From: Isoetes taiwanensis
Lineage: Eukaryota; Streptophyta; Lycopodiopsida; Isoetales; Isoetaceae
Length of the DNA stretch: 64,000 nt
NCBI GenBank assembly: GCA_021234155.1
Contig: JAJEKV010000058.1
Location: 7,066,992-7,130,991 of the forward strand
Direction: 5' to 3'
Below, one piece after another: positions 21,960-32,645 of the stretch. Numbering within the stretch: position 1 is the first letter of the stretch; each line of letters opens with the position of its first letter. A program made the translations under genes and the position numbers. Under the pieces are notes generated by a model. The model did no database searches and was not told the DNA's origin. It saw only the letters and a list, made by a program, of their open reading frames with translations.

Positions 21960-22360
21960 GTTTTTTGCCAGAAGGGCAAAATTTTTTAAAGTTATAATAC
22001 AAACCATTACATTACACACCTTAAAACCCTTAAACCCCTTTTTTGTTTGGGTGTATATTAACACGGGGTGACTTTGGCAAATGAGAGCCCCTATAATTAT
22101 GTTTTGTGCATTACAAAATCAACACCATATAGTATGTTACCTGAAATCTTATAGCATTTTTCAAATCTTGTTATACAGTATCATAATTTCTATACATCCA
22201 TACCCCATAAACGAGGAATTTTGTGGACGGTGTAGATTAAGGAATAATGGGTGAATATGCCTGTTTAACAGCTCTCGTTGCCCGGAGTCACCCCCCGTGT
22301 GAATATACACCCAAACAAAAAAGGGGTTTAAGGGTTTTAAGGTGTGTAATGTAACGTAAC
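21960..22360 (-). mobile_element. MITE-like element copy 3
   Basis: Arms 22007-22072 and 22287-22356 pair almost completely (ATTACACACC to GGGGTGAC, with a 2-base length difference in the G-run). The interior matches copy 2, including AATCAACACCATA and GTGTAGATTAAGGAATAA. A GCC-agaag-GGC hairpin and T-runs lie outside the left arm (about 21960-21986), so its orientation is opposite to copy 2. The terminal 50 bp differ from copy 2, so the two are subfamily members. Confidence 0.85.
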
Positions 22361-22499
22361 AATACAGAGACATAGCATTGTATTATTACAACATGCATTT
22401 GAAGTAGGAATTTCCCCTATACATCGAACAATCTATCATTGAGCTTAGCACTTCCATCTTGCATAAGAGCAGAAACAATATTTTTATAATCAAGATTTA

Positions 22500-22700
22500 G
22501 CCAACTAGCATAACATGGCAACTGCCATTATTAAGGCTCTCCATAGTATTATATCCTTCTCATTAATTTTGTCAAAGACCCTTTGTGCATCCTCCAGTCT
22601 CTTAAACCTTCCATACATGTACACAAGAGGCATGCAAGTGGATATATATGTATCTATAAAGGCAACTCCCATAACAAAACAAACTGCTTATGAACTCCAC
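22500..22700 (-). pseudogene. PPR repeat fragment
   Basis: The minus strand around 22640-22510 reads LVYMYGRFKRLEDAQRVFDK followed by INEKDIILWRALIMA. This is one typical PLS-class pentatricopeptide repeat (LVDMYgkcgslEdArrVFDkM..rdvvsWnamI). Stops follow at about 22505. Complete PPR genes encode organellar RNA-editing or processing factors; this single repeat is a gene fragment. It sits 90 bp left of composite element I. Confidence 0.65.
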
Positions 22701-23010
22701 TTTCTTTGCTTGTAGGCTGAGAAGGAAAAAATGTTGACCGACTTGCTAAAGCCATTTTTTATCTCTTCAACTCTAAGTGTTAATCTCTTGAATCGCATCG
22801 ATCCGAGACATCGGATCGCCATTCTAGAATGGGACGAGCATGCATGTCATGCATGCATGCGGGCGGCGCATGCCCGTGTTGGTTGGGAGTTCGCTATTTC
22901 AGGCGCGTTTCTGCATCCTCGTCTCATCGGCGTTTCCTCTTCTCTCAGCAGTACCTTATTCTCTTTGAATTGTTTCCAGGCAGGGGAGGGGATGGTTTAG
23001 GAGGTGGTCT

Positions 23011-23400
23011 ATGGATTACCAACAGATGGTGGCACTGGCAGATTCTGATGCGCAGAATGGGCAATTGGATGCGGGCTATGCTGCCACTCTGTGGGATGCC
23101 TCTACTCTTGCAAAGCCCAAGACAGAGCACTATCACGCTCAGATTAATCCCGGCCTTGAGCATGGACCCCATCGGTACTTGAAAGCACACATCTCTGTGA
23201 AGAAACGGAGAGCTATTGCCGCCATAAGGACGGGTTCCCATTACCTCAGAATTGAGACAGGTCGCTGGGGGGTGAATGGCGGGCACGGGATCCCCAAGGA
23301 GGAGAGGATATGTCAGTGTTGTGAGATGCACGTGATAGAGGATGAGCACCATGCCCTCCCGGTGCCAAAGATATGCCCATGTCCGAGCAGTGCACATTGA
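23011..23400 (+). pseudogene. LINE-like zinc-finger C-terminal fragment inside composite module A
   Basis: The frame contains RRAIAAIRTGSHYLRIETGR, then CQCCEMHVIEDEHHAL, then PKICPC. This order (R-rich segment, CxxC, IEDExH, C) matches the zinc-binding C-terminus of plant non-LTR retrotransposon reverse transcriptases. The shift to the next frame near 23360 continues weak similarity. No reverse transcriptase precedes it. It exists in module A of copy I but not in module A of copy II, so the modules differ by cargo. Confidence 0.6.
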
Positions 23401-23684
23401 TCTTAGATGCTCACGACATACCGCTACATCGATTACTCGCATCACCTATGGTAGCGTGGGGGAGCTTACATCCTGCGAGATTTGCCGTCCGGACTTGCTC
23501 TTACGGGGCATGGTATTTGAGAGCCCCTTTTGTTAGGGTTTTTCCTCCCAAGTGGGGTTTTTTCATCCCGGTAGTAGGGTTCTCTTGTCTGATTACATTG
23601 TTTGTTTTGGTGTTGGGGTTTTTGGCTTTTTGCATTACGTGTTCCGTCTCATAGGCCTCGGCCTCCGTGGGCGTTAAAATAAAC

Positions 23685-23708
23685 TTCCTTCCTTCCTTCC
23701 TTCCTTTT
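23685..23708. repeat. (CCTT)n microsatellite
   Basis: About five CCTT units follow TTAAAATAAACTT inside module A of composite copy I. A short simple repeat after an A/T-rich end resembles the 3' tail of some LINEs. Confidence 0.8.
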
Positions 23709-24487
23709 AGGCCTTTGGCCTCGTTCTGTGACCCGTCCCTCGATCCTAGTTTGTAAGGAAGTTCTCCGGTAGTCGGGCGGTTTGTTGGTTTCTTGCGAGT
23801 CCCATTCTAGAATCGCATCGATCCGAGACATCGGATCGCCATTCTAGAATGGGACGAGCATGCATATCATGCATGCATGCGGGCGGCGCATGCCGTGTTA
23901 GTTGGGAGTTCGCTATTTCGGTAGCGTTTACGCATCCTCGTCTCATCGGGGCTTCCTCTTCTCTCGGCCGGTACCTTATTCTCTTTGAACCCACCCTCCC
24001 CCTTCTTTGTTTATTGTATTTTGTATAAGTTTACTGTTTATCATGTTTTCCACCCATTTGGGTGATGCTTTTCCACCCACGGGTGATGCTATTCTCTGGT
24101 ATGTTAGGTGTTGTCTCGTTTGTTGTGTTGGTGATGTGCGGAATACAGGGTTGGCGGCGGCAGGAATGTTTTCGACTTCTCCATGCGGGGGTTTTTGGGA
24201 GCGATTCTATGCCCCGGGGATGTCACATAGTTTATGGCGTATATACCATGTGAGTGAAAGGGGTGGGTTTTTTTTCACCCTAAACCGTATGTATAAATAC
24301 GGATAGGGGCTTGGCAAGGGGTTTTCTGGGGGAAAATCTAGTGTAATATGTATACGAGAAGGGGCGTTTAGAAGGCTGGACAAGGCGTATACGGAGGGTT
24401 TTTTGCTGACCCCATTAACGCACGTGGCGTATCACCTTTATAGTAGGTGAAACCCCCGGGTTCTATGCCTTACGTTTGTCTAAGCCC

Positions 24488-24572
24488 CTTGCCGAAGGCT
24501 TATCACTAGGGTTTTTCCTCGAAAACCCGAAAGGGCGGGGTTTTTTAATCCCGGTGATAAGCTTTCGGCAGG
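24488..24572. repeat. 85-bp cruciform in composite module B (copy I)
   Basis: CTTGCCGAAGGCTTATCACT pairs with CCGGTGATAAGCTTTCGGCAGG (outer arms). Between them AAAACCCGAAAGGGCGGGGTTTT forms an inner hairpin. The same cruciform occurs at 27544-27628, and a variant at 34168-34238. Stem conservation despite base changes argues for a folded RNA or DNA role. Confidence 0.8.
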
Positions 24573-25029
24573 TACATCAGCCACTCATCTATTAGCATTG
24601 TATTTTTTTGGGGTCCAAATATAATTGGATTTTCCCTTTATTTTTCGTGGGTAGCTCGCATGTGTGCGGCTACCCACTGTCCACCATTGTAGAAAATCTG
24701 CTGAGATGAATGAGAAGCCTATCTATCGGGCGGTTTGTTGGTTTCTTGCGAGTCCCATTCTTGAATTCATGAGCTAGTGTTAATCTCCTTAAAATTCGGC
24801 CAGAAGCAAGTTAATGTTCTGTAAGCATGGGTTGGGCAGTGATGACCTGGATCTTGTTTGCCATTTCTCATTCCATGTAGGCTTCAAGCTGGCTTTTGGG
24901 TCGTGTGTGTTCAGTACGGTAGAGCAGCTATGGTTCTTAACTAAGCTGTTTCGAACCAAGATGTATTCTTATTCATTAGATTGGAGCGGCCGTCCTTGCC
25001 TTGCCAGTTACCCGGTTGGAACATCGGGA

Positions 25030-25185
25030 TCCAGAACACAGGTGATCGCCAGTTTACAGGGAACAATGTGTTTGGAGCAGTCACCAGCATATCCTGGGTA
25101 TATTTCATCATATACCCAAGATATGCCACAAATCCACATAAACTAGGGTTTGCCCCCTAGGGGCAATCCAAAAATTAAAGTGTCC
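25030..25185 (+). repeat. Dispersed repeat, copy 1 (partner at 63183-63340, minus)
   Basis: Shares with 63340-63183 (reverse) the order TTTACAGG, GTTTGGAGCAGTCA, a GGGTATA..TATACCC hairpin (about 25096-25117), GATATGCCACAAATCCAC-like and CCTAGGGGCAATCCAAAAAT-like blocks. Its size of about 155 bp and lack of coding suggest a short non-autonomous element. Confidence 0.65.
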
Positions 25186-25230
25186 ACATACAGGAAGGGA
25201 ATGTTTAGAAGTTGTTGAACTTCTTTTCAA

Positions 25231-25539
25231 TATATAATGCATTTTCTACCCAGCCCCAATTTATTGCATTATATATGCTTTATCATTCAATTCAATTTTG
25301 TAAATTCAATTCAATTTAAATTGGTCAATCCTTTGCTCCAATAATGCCCCTACAATATATAAGTTGCGCCATTAGTGGGTGCATATATACTCTGGGCCAT
25401 TTATATACAACTAGTCACTTACATATCCCTATCCATGCACAAAAGAAAAAGAATACTGTTACAAACACCCGCACACATTTACTAGCTTGGCAGATAAGTA
25501 TTTCCTTTTTTCGTTATGTGCATGGATAGGGCTATGTAA
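25231..25539. repeat. Two inverted repeats
   Basis: ATATATAATGCA pairs with TGCATTATATAT (about 25231-25242 / 25264-25275). The 21-bp arms 25419-25439 and 25519-25539 (TTACATATCCCTATCCATGC, one mismatch) enclose 79 bp. No gene overlaps. Both are hairpins of unknown origin. Confidence 0.65.
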
Positions 25540-26026
25540 ATAATAGTTTAATCTTAAGATTCATATGAACCTTAACAAGAAGTCATCTTCTTAATCTCTC
25601 CAGATCAGCTAGTAAAGAAGGTCATCTTCTTAATCCCTCGGGAGAGCTAGTAGAAAAGGTCTTCTTAATCCCTCTTCTTTATCATCACTATTTTGGACAA
25701 TTAAAAAATTGTTAGACTTTCCAAAAAATAGAGTAAAATAGACTTTTTAACGTCCATGGAACCAATAGGCGATGGGACCCATATAATGGGCTAGAACAAC
25801 CCAAAACATTACCAAACATAATAATAACATTACAAAGCTTAGGCAAAAGGGCAGATGAAACCATGACTTGGCCTTTAGAGAAGATAATCAAACCAGACTT
25901 TAAATTCTAGGCAATAATATATGGTTCATGCTAAAATTGGTCTTGAAGCTTCAAATTACATGTATGTATTCACGAAGAAAAGAGGATATAACTTAAAAAA
26001 GTTAAAACAAAATAGAGTTGACATAA

Positions 26027-26305
26027 TTAATGGCGAATAATAAAAGAGGTGAGGAATGCAAGGAGCAGGACCAATCCGGCATCCATAGAATGCCCTGCAT
26101 ACAATCAAACAAAGTCAAAGATTAAAAACAAATGAACATCACCAATGAAAAGCATTGAATTAGATATCAGCAAATATTAACCTAATGCTCCGCCTGAAGT
26201 ATGGCCCTTCTTTTTCTTAGCCTCCACAATAACAACTGATGCTAAAATTAGCATCACATAAACTATAGCAATAAGCCTAAATCCTATCTTCCGCCCCATA
26301 GCCAT
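26027..26305 (-). CDS. AG-peptide-like small secreted or GPI-anchored protein, 63 aa, two exons
   Basis: Exon 1 is 26305-26182 and exon 2 is 26094-26027, joined by an 87-bp GT-AG intron (26181-26095) inside a Gly codon; the frame is intact to TAA at 26027-26029. Residues 1 to about 28 form a signal peptide (MAMGRK, then a hydrophobic core ending VVIVEA). A short polar linker follows (KKKKGHTSGGALG), then a C-terminal hydrophobic segment (AGLVLLLAFLTSF) ending IIRH. This is the size and layout of AG-peptides (DUF1070-type), in which the hydrophobic tail is replaced by a GPI anchor at the cell surface. Unlike classical AG-peptides it lacks Ala-Pro dipeptides for arabinogalactan attachment. A TATA box lies 126-136 bp upstream of the chosen ATG. 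The ATG at 26299 would remove two residues. Alternatively it is a tail-anchored peptide of unrelated origin. Confidence 0.6.
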
Positions 26306-26430
26306 ATGATCCAGATCAAAACTAAGAACTAAAAAGGGAAGAAAAAAGAAGAAGCTCAAAACAGGATATATCGTTGTTTCGAATCCCAAAAGGTCGCGTC
26401 TGTTTGGAGAGGCGGAAGGGGAACATGGAC

Positions 26431-26441
26431 TATTTATATAG
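26431..26441 (-). promoter_or_regulatory. TATA box of the AG-peptide-like gene
   Basis: Minus strand CTATATAAATA at 26441-26431 is a textbook plant TATA element. A start site about 30 bp downstream (near 26400) would give a 5' UTR of about 95 nt before the ATG at 26305. This supports the gene as real and transcribed. Confidence 0.6.
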
Positions 26442-26809
26442 AGGGCATTTTCTCACAATTACAGTGTCACAAAATCTATTTGCCTAAGTACTTTTGTGCC
26501 ACCTATAAAACACATAGAGATCATTCTGTGTAGATTTATGTTCCTATATATAAGGAAATGATGTGTTTTTACATATATATATACCGTAACATGCAATATA
26601 TAATATGTATAAATCACAAATTAGTAATTTATTAAATTCAATTGTAACCTAGAACTATTGACAATGAAACCACATTGCACGTAGAATAAACCATGCCATG
26701 ATCAAAACAACACAGGCTAGGCTGGCAAAACCCATATACGTGGTCATGTTCATGTACACATCGTGCAACAAGGAGGGAAGTTTTCTAGCAAAAATAGACA
26801 TTGGTATTC

Positions 26810-27826
26810 AATCCCATCGATCCGAGCCATCGGATCGCCATTCTAGAATGGGACGAGCATGCATGTTTTGCATGCATGCGGGCAGCGCATGCCCGTTTTG
26901 GTTGGGAGTTCGCTATTTTAGGCGTGTTTCTGCTTCGACTTCTCATCGGTACGCTTCCTCTTCTCTCTGAAGCATACCTTATTCTCTTTTGAATTGTTTC
27001 CGGCGGGGGGGCTTCTTCTGCTGGTTTGGTTTAATTTGGCTTTTCTTTCTTCTTTGTCCTTTTCCACTTTTAGCCTTCGATCTGTGACCTTCGTCCTCGA
27101 TCCTAGTTTGTTAAGGAAGTCCTTTGGTATTGGCGGTTTGTTGGTTTCATGCGAGTCCCATTCTAGAATCCCATCGATCCGAGCCATCGGATCGCCATTC
27201 TAGAATGGGACGAGCATGCATGTACGCATGCATGCAGGCAAGCGATGCCCGTTTTGGTTGGGAGTTCGCTATTTTAGGCGTGTTTACGCCCGACTTCTCA
27301 TCGGCGCTTCCTCTTCTCTCTCAAAGATTACCTTATTCTCTTTGAACCCACCCCCCCCCCTTCTTTGTTATTGTTTTTTATCGCGTGGCACGCGGCAGAA
27401 TCAACCCTCCACTCTGGGAGGTTTGTTTTGTCTTGTTGTTTTGTTGGTGATGTGCAGGTACAGGTTCGCGAGCGGCATCTGTTTCGACTTTTCCATTCGT
27501 GGGTTTTGGGAGTGATTTTTATGTCTTACGTTTGTCCAAGCCCCTTGCCGAAGGCTTATCACTAGGGTTTTTCCTCGAAAACCCGAAAGGGCGGGGTTTT
27601 TTAATCCCGGTGATAAGCTTTCGGCAGGTACACTAGCCCAATCTCTGTTAGCATTGTATTTTGTTGGGGTCCAAATGATATAATTGGATTTTCCCTTTAT
27701 TTTTTTAGGTAGTTCGCATGTGTGCGGCTACCCACTATCCACCATTGTAGAAAATCTGCTGAGATGAATGAGAAGCAAGTCTAAGTCGGGCGGTTTGTTG
27801 GTTTCATGCGAGTCCCATTCTAGAAT
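26810..27826 (+). mobile_element. Composite two-module element, copy II
   Basis: Module A is 26840-27169 and module B 27197-27826, again each preceded by the 27-bp linker with GATCCGAG-cca-TCGGATC. Starts (ATTCTAGAATGGGACGAGCA) and ends (GCGAGTCCCATTCTAGAAT) match copy I. Module A is about 660 bp shorter than in copy I and lacks the LINE-like cargo. Module B is about 300 bp shorter but keeps the cruciform and the following CTGCTGAGATGAATGAGAAG stretch. No flanking direct repeat is evident. Copies I and II lie about 2 kb apart in the same orientation. Confidence 0.75.
27544..27628. repeat. 85-bp cruciform in composite module B (copy II)
   Basis: Identical in plan to 24488-24572: outer arms CTTGCCGAAGGCTTATCACT / GGTGATAAGCTTTCGGCAGG and the inner AACCCGAAAGGGCGGGGTT stem. 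Confidence 0.8.
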
Positions 27827-27829
27827 ACA

Positions 27830-29825
27830 CAAATCAAATACGTCCAATGTGACATATCTTTCAACACCCGTAAGGAAAAAAACAAAGGGGTAACGTAGTG
27901 CATTTTCATTTCTTTTTCGTTTTTTAAGTTCTCACTTGTAAAAACATTGAACATGTACCAAGAAACTTATTGTGAATCTAATAAGAATAAACATCTTATA
28001 TTGAGGATAACAAGGGTGAAAGAGTACTAAAAAAACTATATATTAGTACCTTTCATGTACTTACGTGGAAGTGTAAAATTGTATCTTATAAGACTACTTG
28101 TGTAGCATTACCGACATGTTGTAAGGTACTTTTCAATGTCAACAAAAAGCAACTAATATCATCATGTTTGACTAGGACTATTTTCCATTGAGGGCTACAA
28201 AACTTTGAATCATGGTTGTCGCAGATTATCAAGTCTGGTGAAATGATGTTAGCAAATGAGCTCCTTTTGGATGAAGATTATCATGCTATAACCTCTTGCA
28301 CTAAATCTGGCTGTTCAAATTGGTATCTGGCAGCTATGAAGCCCATGATTTAAGGGGATCAATGGCTTCATCTCGTGGGTCTGCAGCATAACCCACTCGA
28401 GTGAGCCATTTACCCTCGCGTGTACTTGTCTTATGCGTATAAACTATCTGAGTGTACTCAAAAGGGTCTTAATGGGCCATGCATACTATACTCATTAGAA
28501 AAAGTACCTAAATTTTGTAATGGTTATGTAGAAGATATACTAAAGGGTAGCTAACGGTTTTACTTGACATAGATTACATTGTTCATTGTCCCATATATAA
28601 TTGCAGTTTCAATGTCCAAATATCCAAAAGATGACCAGGATGAGATTATTCATAACAACTATTAAGCCAAAAGTTGATTATAGTTTTATTTTCTATATAA
28701 GTTAATCTTTGCAATGGGCAAAAGTACTTTATGGGGTATATATATGGAGACAACTAGTGGAACATATGATACGAGATTTTTCCTCATGAATAGTAGTAGA
28801 TAAGGGAGTTTTGCATGACCCTAGGAATGAGTCCCCCGTGTTAACCCCCTCATAGGCCCTACACTACAATCATGGGTAACGTGATAGATTCTCGTTGATA
28901 TTAAAAGCTATAATGTTGAAGTATAGAAAGGGTATAACTGGCTAGAACAAAGTGGCATTATAAGACTAGTGAGATGGATGTGCTTCAATTGTACATTGGG
29001 ATCAATCTCGTCTTACATGGACCCGTAACCAACATTGAAGAAGTAGATAACATGATGTGCAATGGATAGATCAACAACGACCAAGCATTCAAGCGGCCAA
29101 CATGGCATGATGTACATTATGAAAGGTATGATAATTGGCATGGGTGAATATTTAAAGTTTCTTATGCCTTGTGATAAATCTAAAATACATGAATATTGGA
29201 TGCGAATAAGAATGAGATTAAACTTGCGATGCTTAAAAATGCAGACGAATGTCGGGGTGATGCACATATATAAAAAGGGTGTGTTTATAGATTAGCAAAA
29301 AAACACCCCTTGTATTAGAACCCCCTCCATATGCAATTTACCCTAAATGCATATGAAAACACTTCAAAAAAAGAGGGAACCCTAACTTGCACTCAAACAT
29401 AAAATACGGGGACAAATGTCAAACCCCCTTGGATAAATGCTCATAATGCTTCATTAGTTCAATTAGATGGTCAATGTCACTATCTAGCTTCAAAGATAGT
29501 CAATTTTGAATGGTTTTGATGATCTGCAAAGGAGTTCTTATTGAATAATAGATGCTTTTGTATTTGATGTAGTATCCCAAAATTCTACGAATATGATGAA
29601 TTGCTTAATATTACATCTAAGAAAGCAATAACTAGAATAATGACCCTTCATCCATAATGGAGATTTAGAGGTTATATGGCCATTGAGTTCCATAAACCCT
29701 AGGTCGTGTCAACATCTTGAAAAAGGTAGAATGTAACATAAGAAATGCCACACAAAGAAAAGTGGACACAAGGTTACAAAAGTGTTTAATAACAGAGGTC
29801 TAGAAGTACTGATATATAAGTTAAT
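27830..29825. other. Two kilobases without a recognisable gene
   Basis: AT-rich, no frame above about 85 codons, and no motif I can name. No element ends were found. Old, decayed mobile sequence is likely. Confidence 0.4.
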
Positions 29826-29861
29826 TTTTTTTCTTTTTCTTTTTCTTTTTCTTTTTCTTTA
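29826..29861. repeat. (TTTTC)n microsatellite
   Basis: About seven CTTTT units in a row, directly left of the 29.9-33.3 kb repeat block. Confidence 0.85.
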
Positions 29862-30085
29862 CTATTCTGTCAGCATTGATGTGAAGAGGGTGGTTATCCC
29901 CTGTCATCATCGATGCATGGAGGCCGTTTAGTGGGAAAGAAGACTAACTATAGGCTATTGTCTTCACCATAAAATTTGTCTAGGTTCATTATACCTACCA
30001 CTTTCAAACCTAAACATTAAGGCAAGTGGAGACATGATTGTAGGGAATGTGATTTGACTATAATGTTTGTACCACATGTGTATAA

Positions 30086-30101
30086 TGTGAATGAGAAGTT
30101 T
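30086..30101. repeat. Target-site duplication of the LINE, left copy
   Basis: TGTGAATGAGAAGTTT here is repeated exactly at 32630-32645, bracketing the LINE insertion 30102-32629. A 16-bp duplication is typical of target-primed reverse transcription. Confidence 0.85.
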
Positions 30102-32629
30102 TTTTTTTTTTTGAAGAACGTGTTTTACTTCATATTATACACTCAAAATATTACAAAGTACTTCCAGAAGTAAGAAATATCCCTGAAGCATCAATCACTT
30201 TTAGATGATCACTCCATATTGGAAATTTAATACGATCAGGTCAATTGGAGATCTGAAAGCAATTATACAACTTCTTACGAATTTCTTGAAGTACCACCTG
30301 AGAAGAAATATGTTTATCATTAAAGACCTTTCTTCGCCTTCGCTTCCATACACTCCATATTAGCCAAGACTTTGCCATGTGAAATGCAATCCTTTTAGAA
30401 GCAGTCCACTGATTTGGATAAATACCCAAAAGAAAGTGCTGACTATCCAAAGATACTCCAAAAAGAGAATGCAGCCAGGACCTAAGAATACTCAGCTCTT
30501 CACACAAATATAGATAGATAGTATTTTAGCTCCAATGTTTCAATGCACCGCTCACACATTGGGCAAAGTGGGCTTACTCCCGGCTTAAAGCGATGAACCA
30601 TCTCATTAACTCTCAAAGAGCGATGAATCACCTGCCAAAGTAAAACATTTACCTTTGGAGGATTATATTTAGACCAAACAAGGTTCCAGATGGATTGCCA
30701 TTGAGAAGGCAAAGTCTGTAAGTGCCATTTTCGAGAAGGTGATAAAGTACTTGAGGATGTAAGCAATCTGTAGCATGAACTTACTAGCTTCTTGCCTTCT
30801 TTAATACCTTGAACAAAGTTCCAGCATCTCTGATCACCAACCTTCTTAATTAAAGGAAGAGCACTTGCTACATAAGCCCATATACTGATATCTTTATCCA
30901 ACAACCCATATTTTCTCCAAACCATTGCCAAGGAGCAATGTCAATACCAAAATACCCTTTGTTCAATAGAAATAATACCGCTCTCCTCCACCTTGCTTGG
31001 GAATGCGATGCGTAAATTCTACAACCGGGTGTAGTTGTCCATGAGTATACAAAGGCAACCACAAAAAGGGGAAGATGCACGAAGACAAGCTTCCCAATCA
31101 AATGTAATCACTATTTGGACTACCTTCCGGGCCCGAAGCAAGCCTTTCAATCTTGGAGAGGCATGTGAATAAGCTTTCAATGGATATAACAATGCCCAAG
31201 GGAGCTCAATTCTCACACCTCGCTTATGAAAAACCATACACTTCTTCACCGATTGTTTAAGTAACTTCATACCGGTGATGCACAATCATCTTTCAACAAA
31301 CTGAACAATAGCTTAGAAGCTAAGACCTTACCCTGTAAAGAAAGATCCAACATACCAAGTCCTCCTTGTTGTTTAAGCAACATACATTTCTTCCACGCAA
31401 CCTTTCACGATTGCCTCCTTTATCGATTACACGGACAAAATCTCTTATAATCTTTTATATCTCTGCAAACTTAGAATTTGGAGCCAATAGAACCGAAACC
31501 AAATAAATATGTGTATTGTTCAAACCGACTTAGCTACTTGAATTCTACCCGCCAAGGATAACTTTGAGCCTCTCCACCAAATCGGATGCCTTTGTAAATT
31601 TAAGATAATTTCATCCCATGCTTCATTCATGTCAATATCTAGACCAAAAGGGACTCCTAGAAGCTTTGTCTTTGAAGGTACAACCACCTTCCGGGCATAC
31701 TCATATAAAAAATGCGGAACTGCTTCCTTCCCCACCCATAAAGCACTACACTTAGCCCAATTAAGGAGACAACCAGATGCAATTGAAAATATATCCAAAA
31801 GCTTTTTGATTATCTGCACATTATTCTCTTCACCATCCACTAGCAAGAAGGTATCGTCTGCAAACTGATTAACCAAAACCTGGTCACCTTCCACCAATAA
31901 TAATCCCTTTACCAAACCATCCTTTTCAGCCTCATGCAATAGTTTGCGAAAAGTCCTTTACGCCACTATAGTAAACAAAAAGGAGCTAAAGGGCAACCTT
32001 GCCTTATTCCACGTTCAATTGGAAAAAGCACCAAGGGTTCTCCATGATACAGTACTACCCCCTTAGCAGAAATCAACATTTTATGCATCATAGAGCGGAA
32101 ACCAGGCCCAAATCCCAATTTCAAAAGCATGGCATCCAAGAAAGTCCACTTCACACTATCATAAGCTTTAGCAAAATCCAATTTTAAATATAGAAGATTT
32201 TGACCCGAACATTGGGCCCAATGAACTCCCTCATATGCTGCCACTATATTATGAAAAATTTGCCGACCTGGAAGAAAGCCTGACTGAGCCGCATCTATTC
32301 TCAATCCCAAAACCGGTTTAAGTCTTTCTGCATAGGCTTTTGCAATAATTTTATAGATAGTAGATAGAAGAGTTATTGGGCGCCAATCATGAATGCTCAC
32401 AGGTTCTTTCACTTTAGGAATAAGAGAAATCAAACCCGTATTCAAAATCCTATCAAATTGATGTGAAGTACACAAATCTTTGTATGCCTCCATAATGCTT
32501 ACTGACGTCCATTCCCAATACCTTTTAAAAAATTCTACAGGAATACCATCCATACCTGGGCATTTATCTGAAGCCAACTCAAACGTTGCTGCTCGCAATT
32601 CAGACATAGACAGTGGTGCCTCTAACAAT
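30102..32629 (-). mobile_element. 5'-truncated LINE with poly(A) tail
   Basis: On the minus strand the RT fingers and palm start at about 32628 (SDKCPGMDGIPVEFFKRYW, LISLIPKVKEPV, DWRPITLLSTIYKII, LKLDFAKAYDSVKW, RGIRQGCPLAP). They continue in a new frame at 31939 with NQFADDTFLLVDG and WWRGSKLSLAGRI. Near 30931-30241 follow the zf-RVT region (CPMCERCIETLE) and a conserved C-terminus (AKSWLIWSVWKRRRRKVF). A T-run at about 30099-30112 on the plus strand is its poly(A). At least three frameshifts and stops inactivate it. ORF1 and endonuclease were lost by 5' truncation. It is related to the copies at 14635 and 52070. Confidence 0.9.
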
Positions 32630-32645
32630 TGTGAATGAGAAGTTT
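32630..32645. repeat. Target-site duplication of the LINE, right copy
   Basis: Exact repeat of 30086-30101. Removing the LINE and one copy restores the repeat unit seen at 32990-33015 and 33135-33160. Confidence 0.85.

Larger units (their letters stand above)
22791..24774 (+). mobile_element. Composite two-module element, copy I
   Basis: Two modules lie head to tail: A 22821-23813 and B 23841-24766. Both begin ATTCTAGAATGGGACGAGCA, share about 150 bp of 5' sequence, and end GCGAGTCCCATTCTAGAAT (one mismatch in B). The end and start sequences are therefore inverted repeats. A 27-bp linker with the palindrome CGATCCGA-gaca-TCGGATCG precedes each module. The same A-B order recurs at 26810-27826. 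A 12-bp direct repeat, AGTGTTAATCTC, flanks this copy (22776-22787 and 24776-24787). Module A carries a LINE-like coding fragment and module B a large cruciform. No known element class has this plan that I can name. Confidence 0.75.

Noticed and set aside
24640-24760. Hammerhead ribozyme (retrozyme) in composite module B
   Set aside because: CTGCTGAGATGA resembles the CTGANGA core but the spacing, GAAA and stem III elements do not fit.
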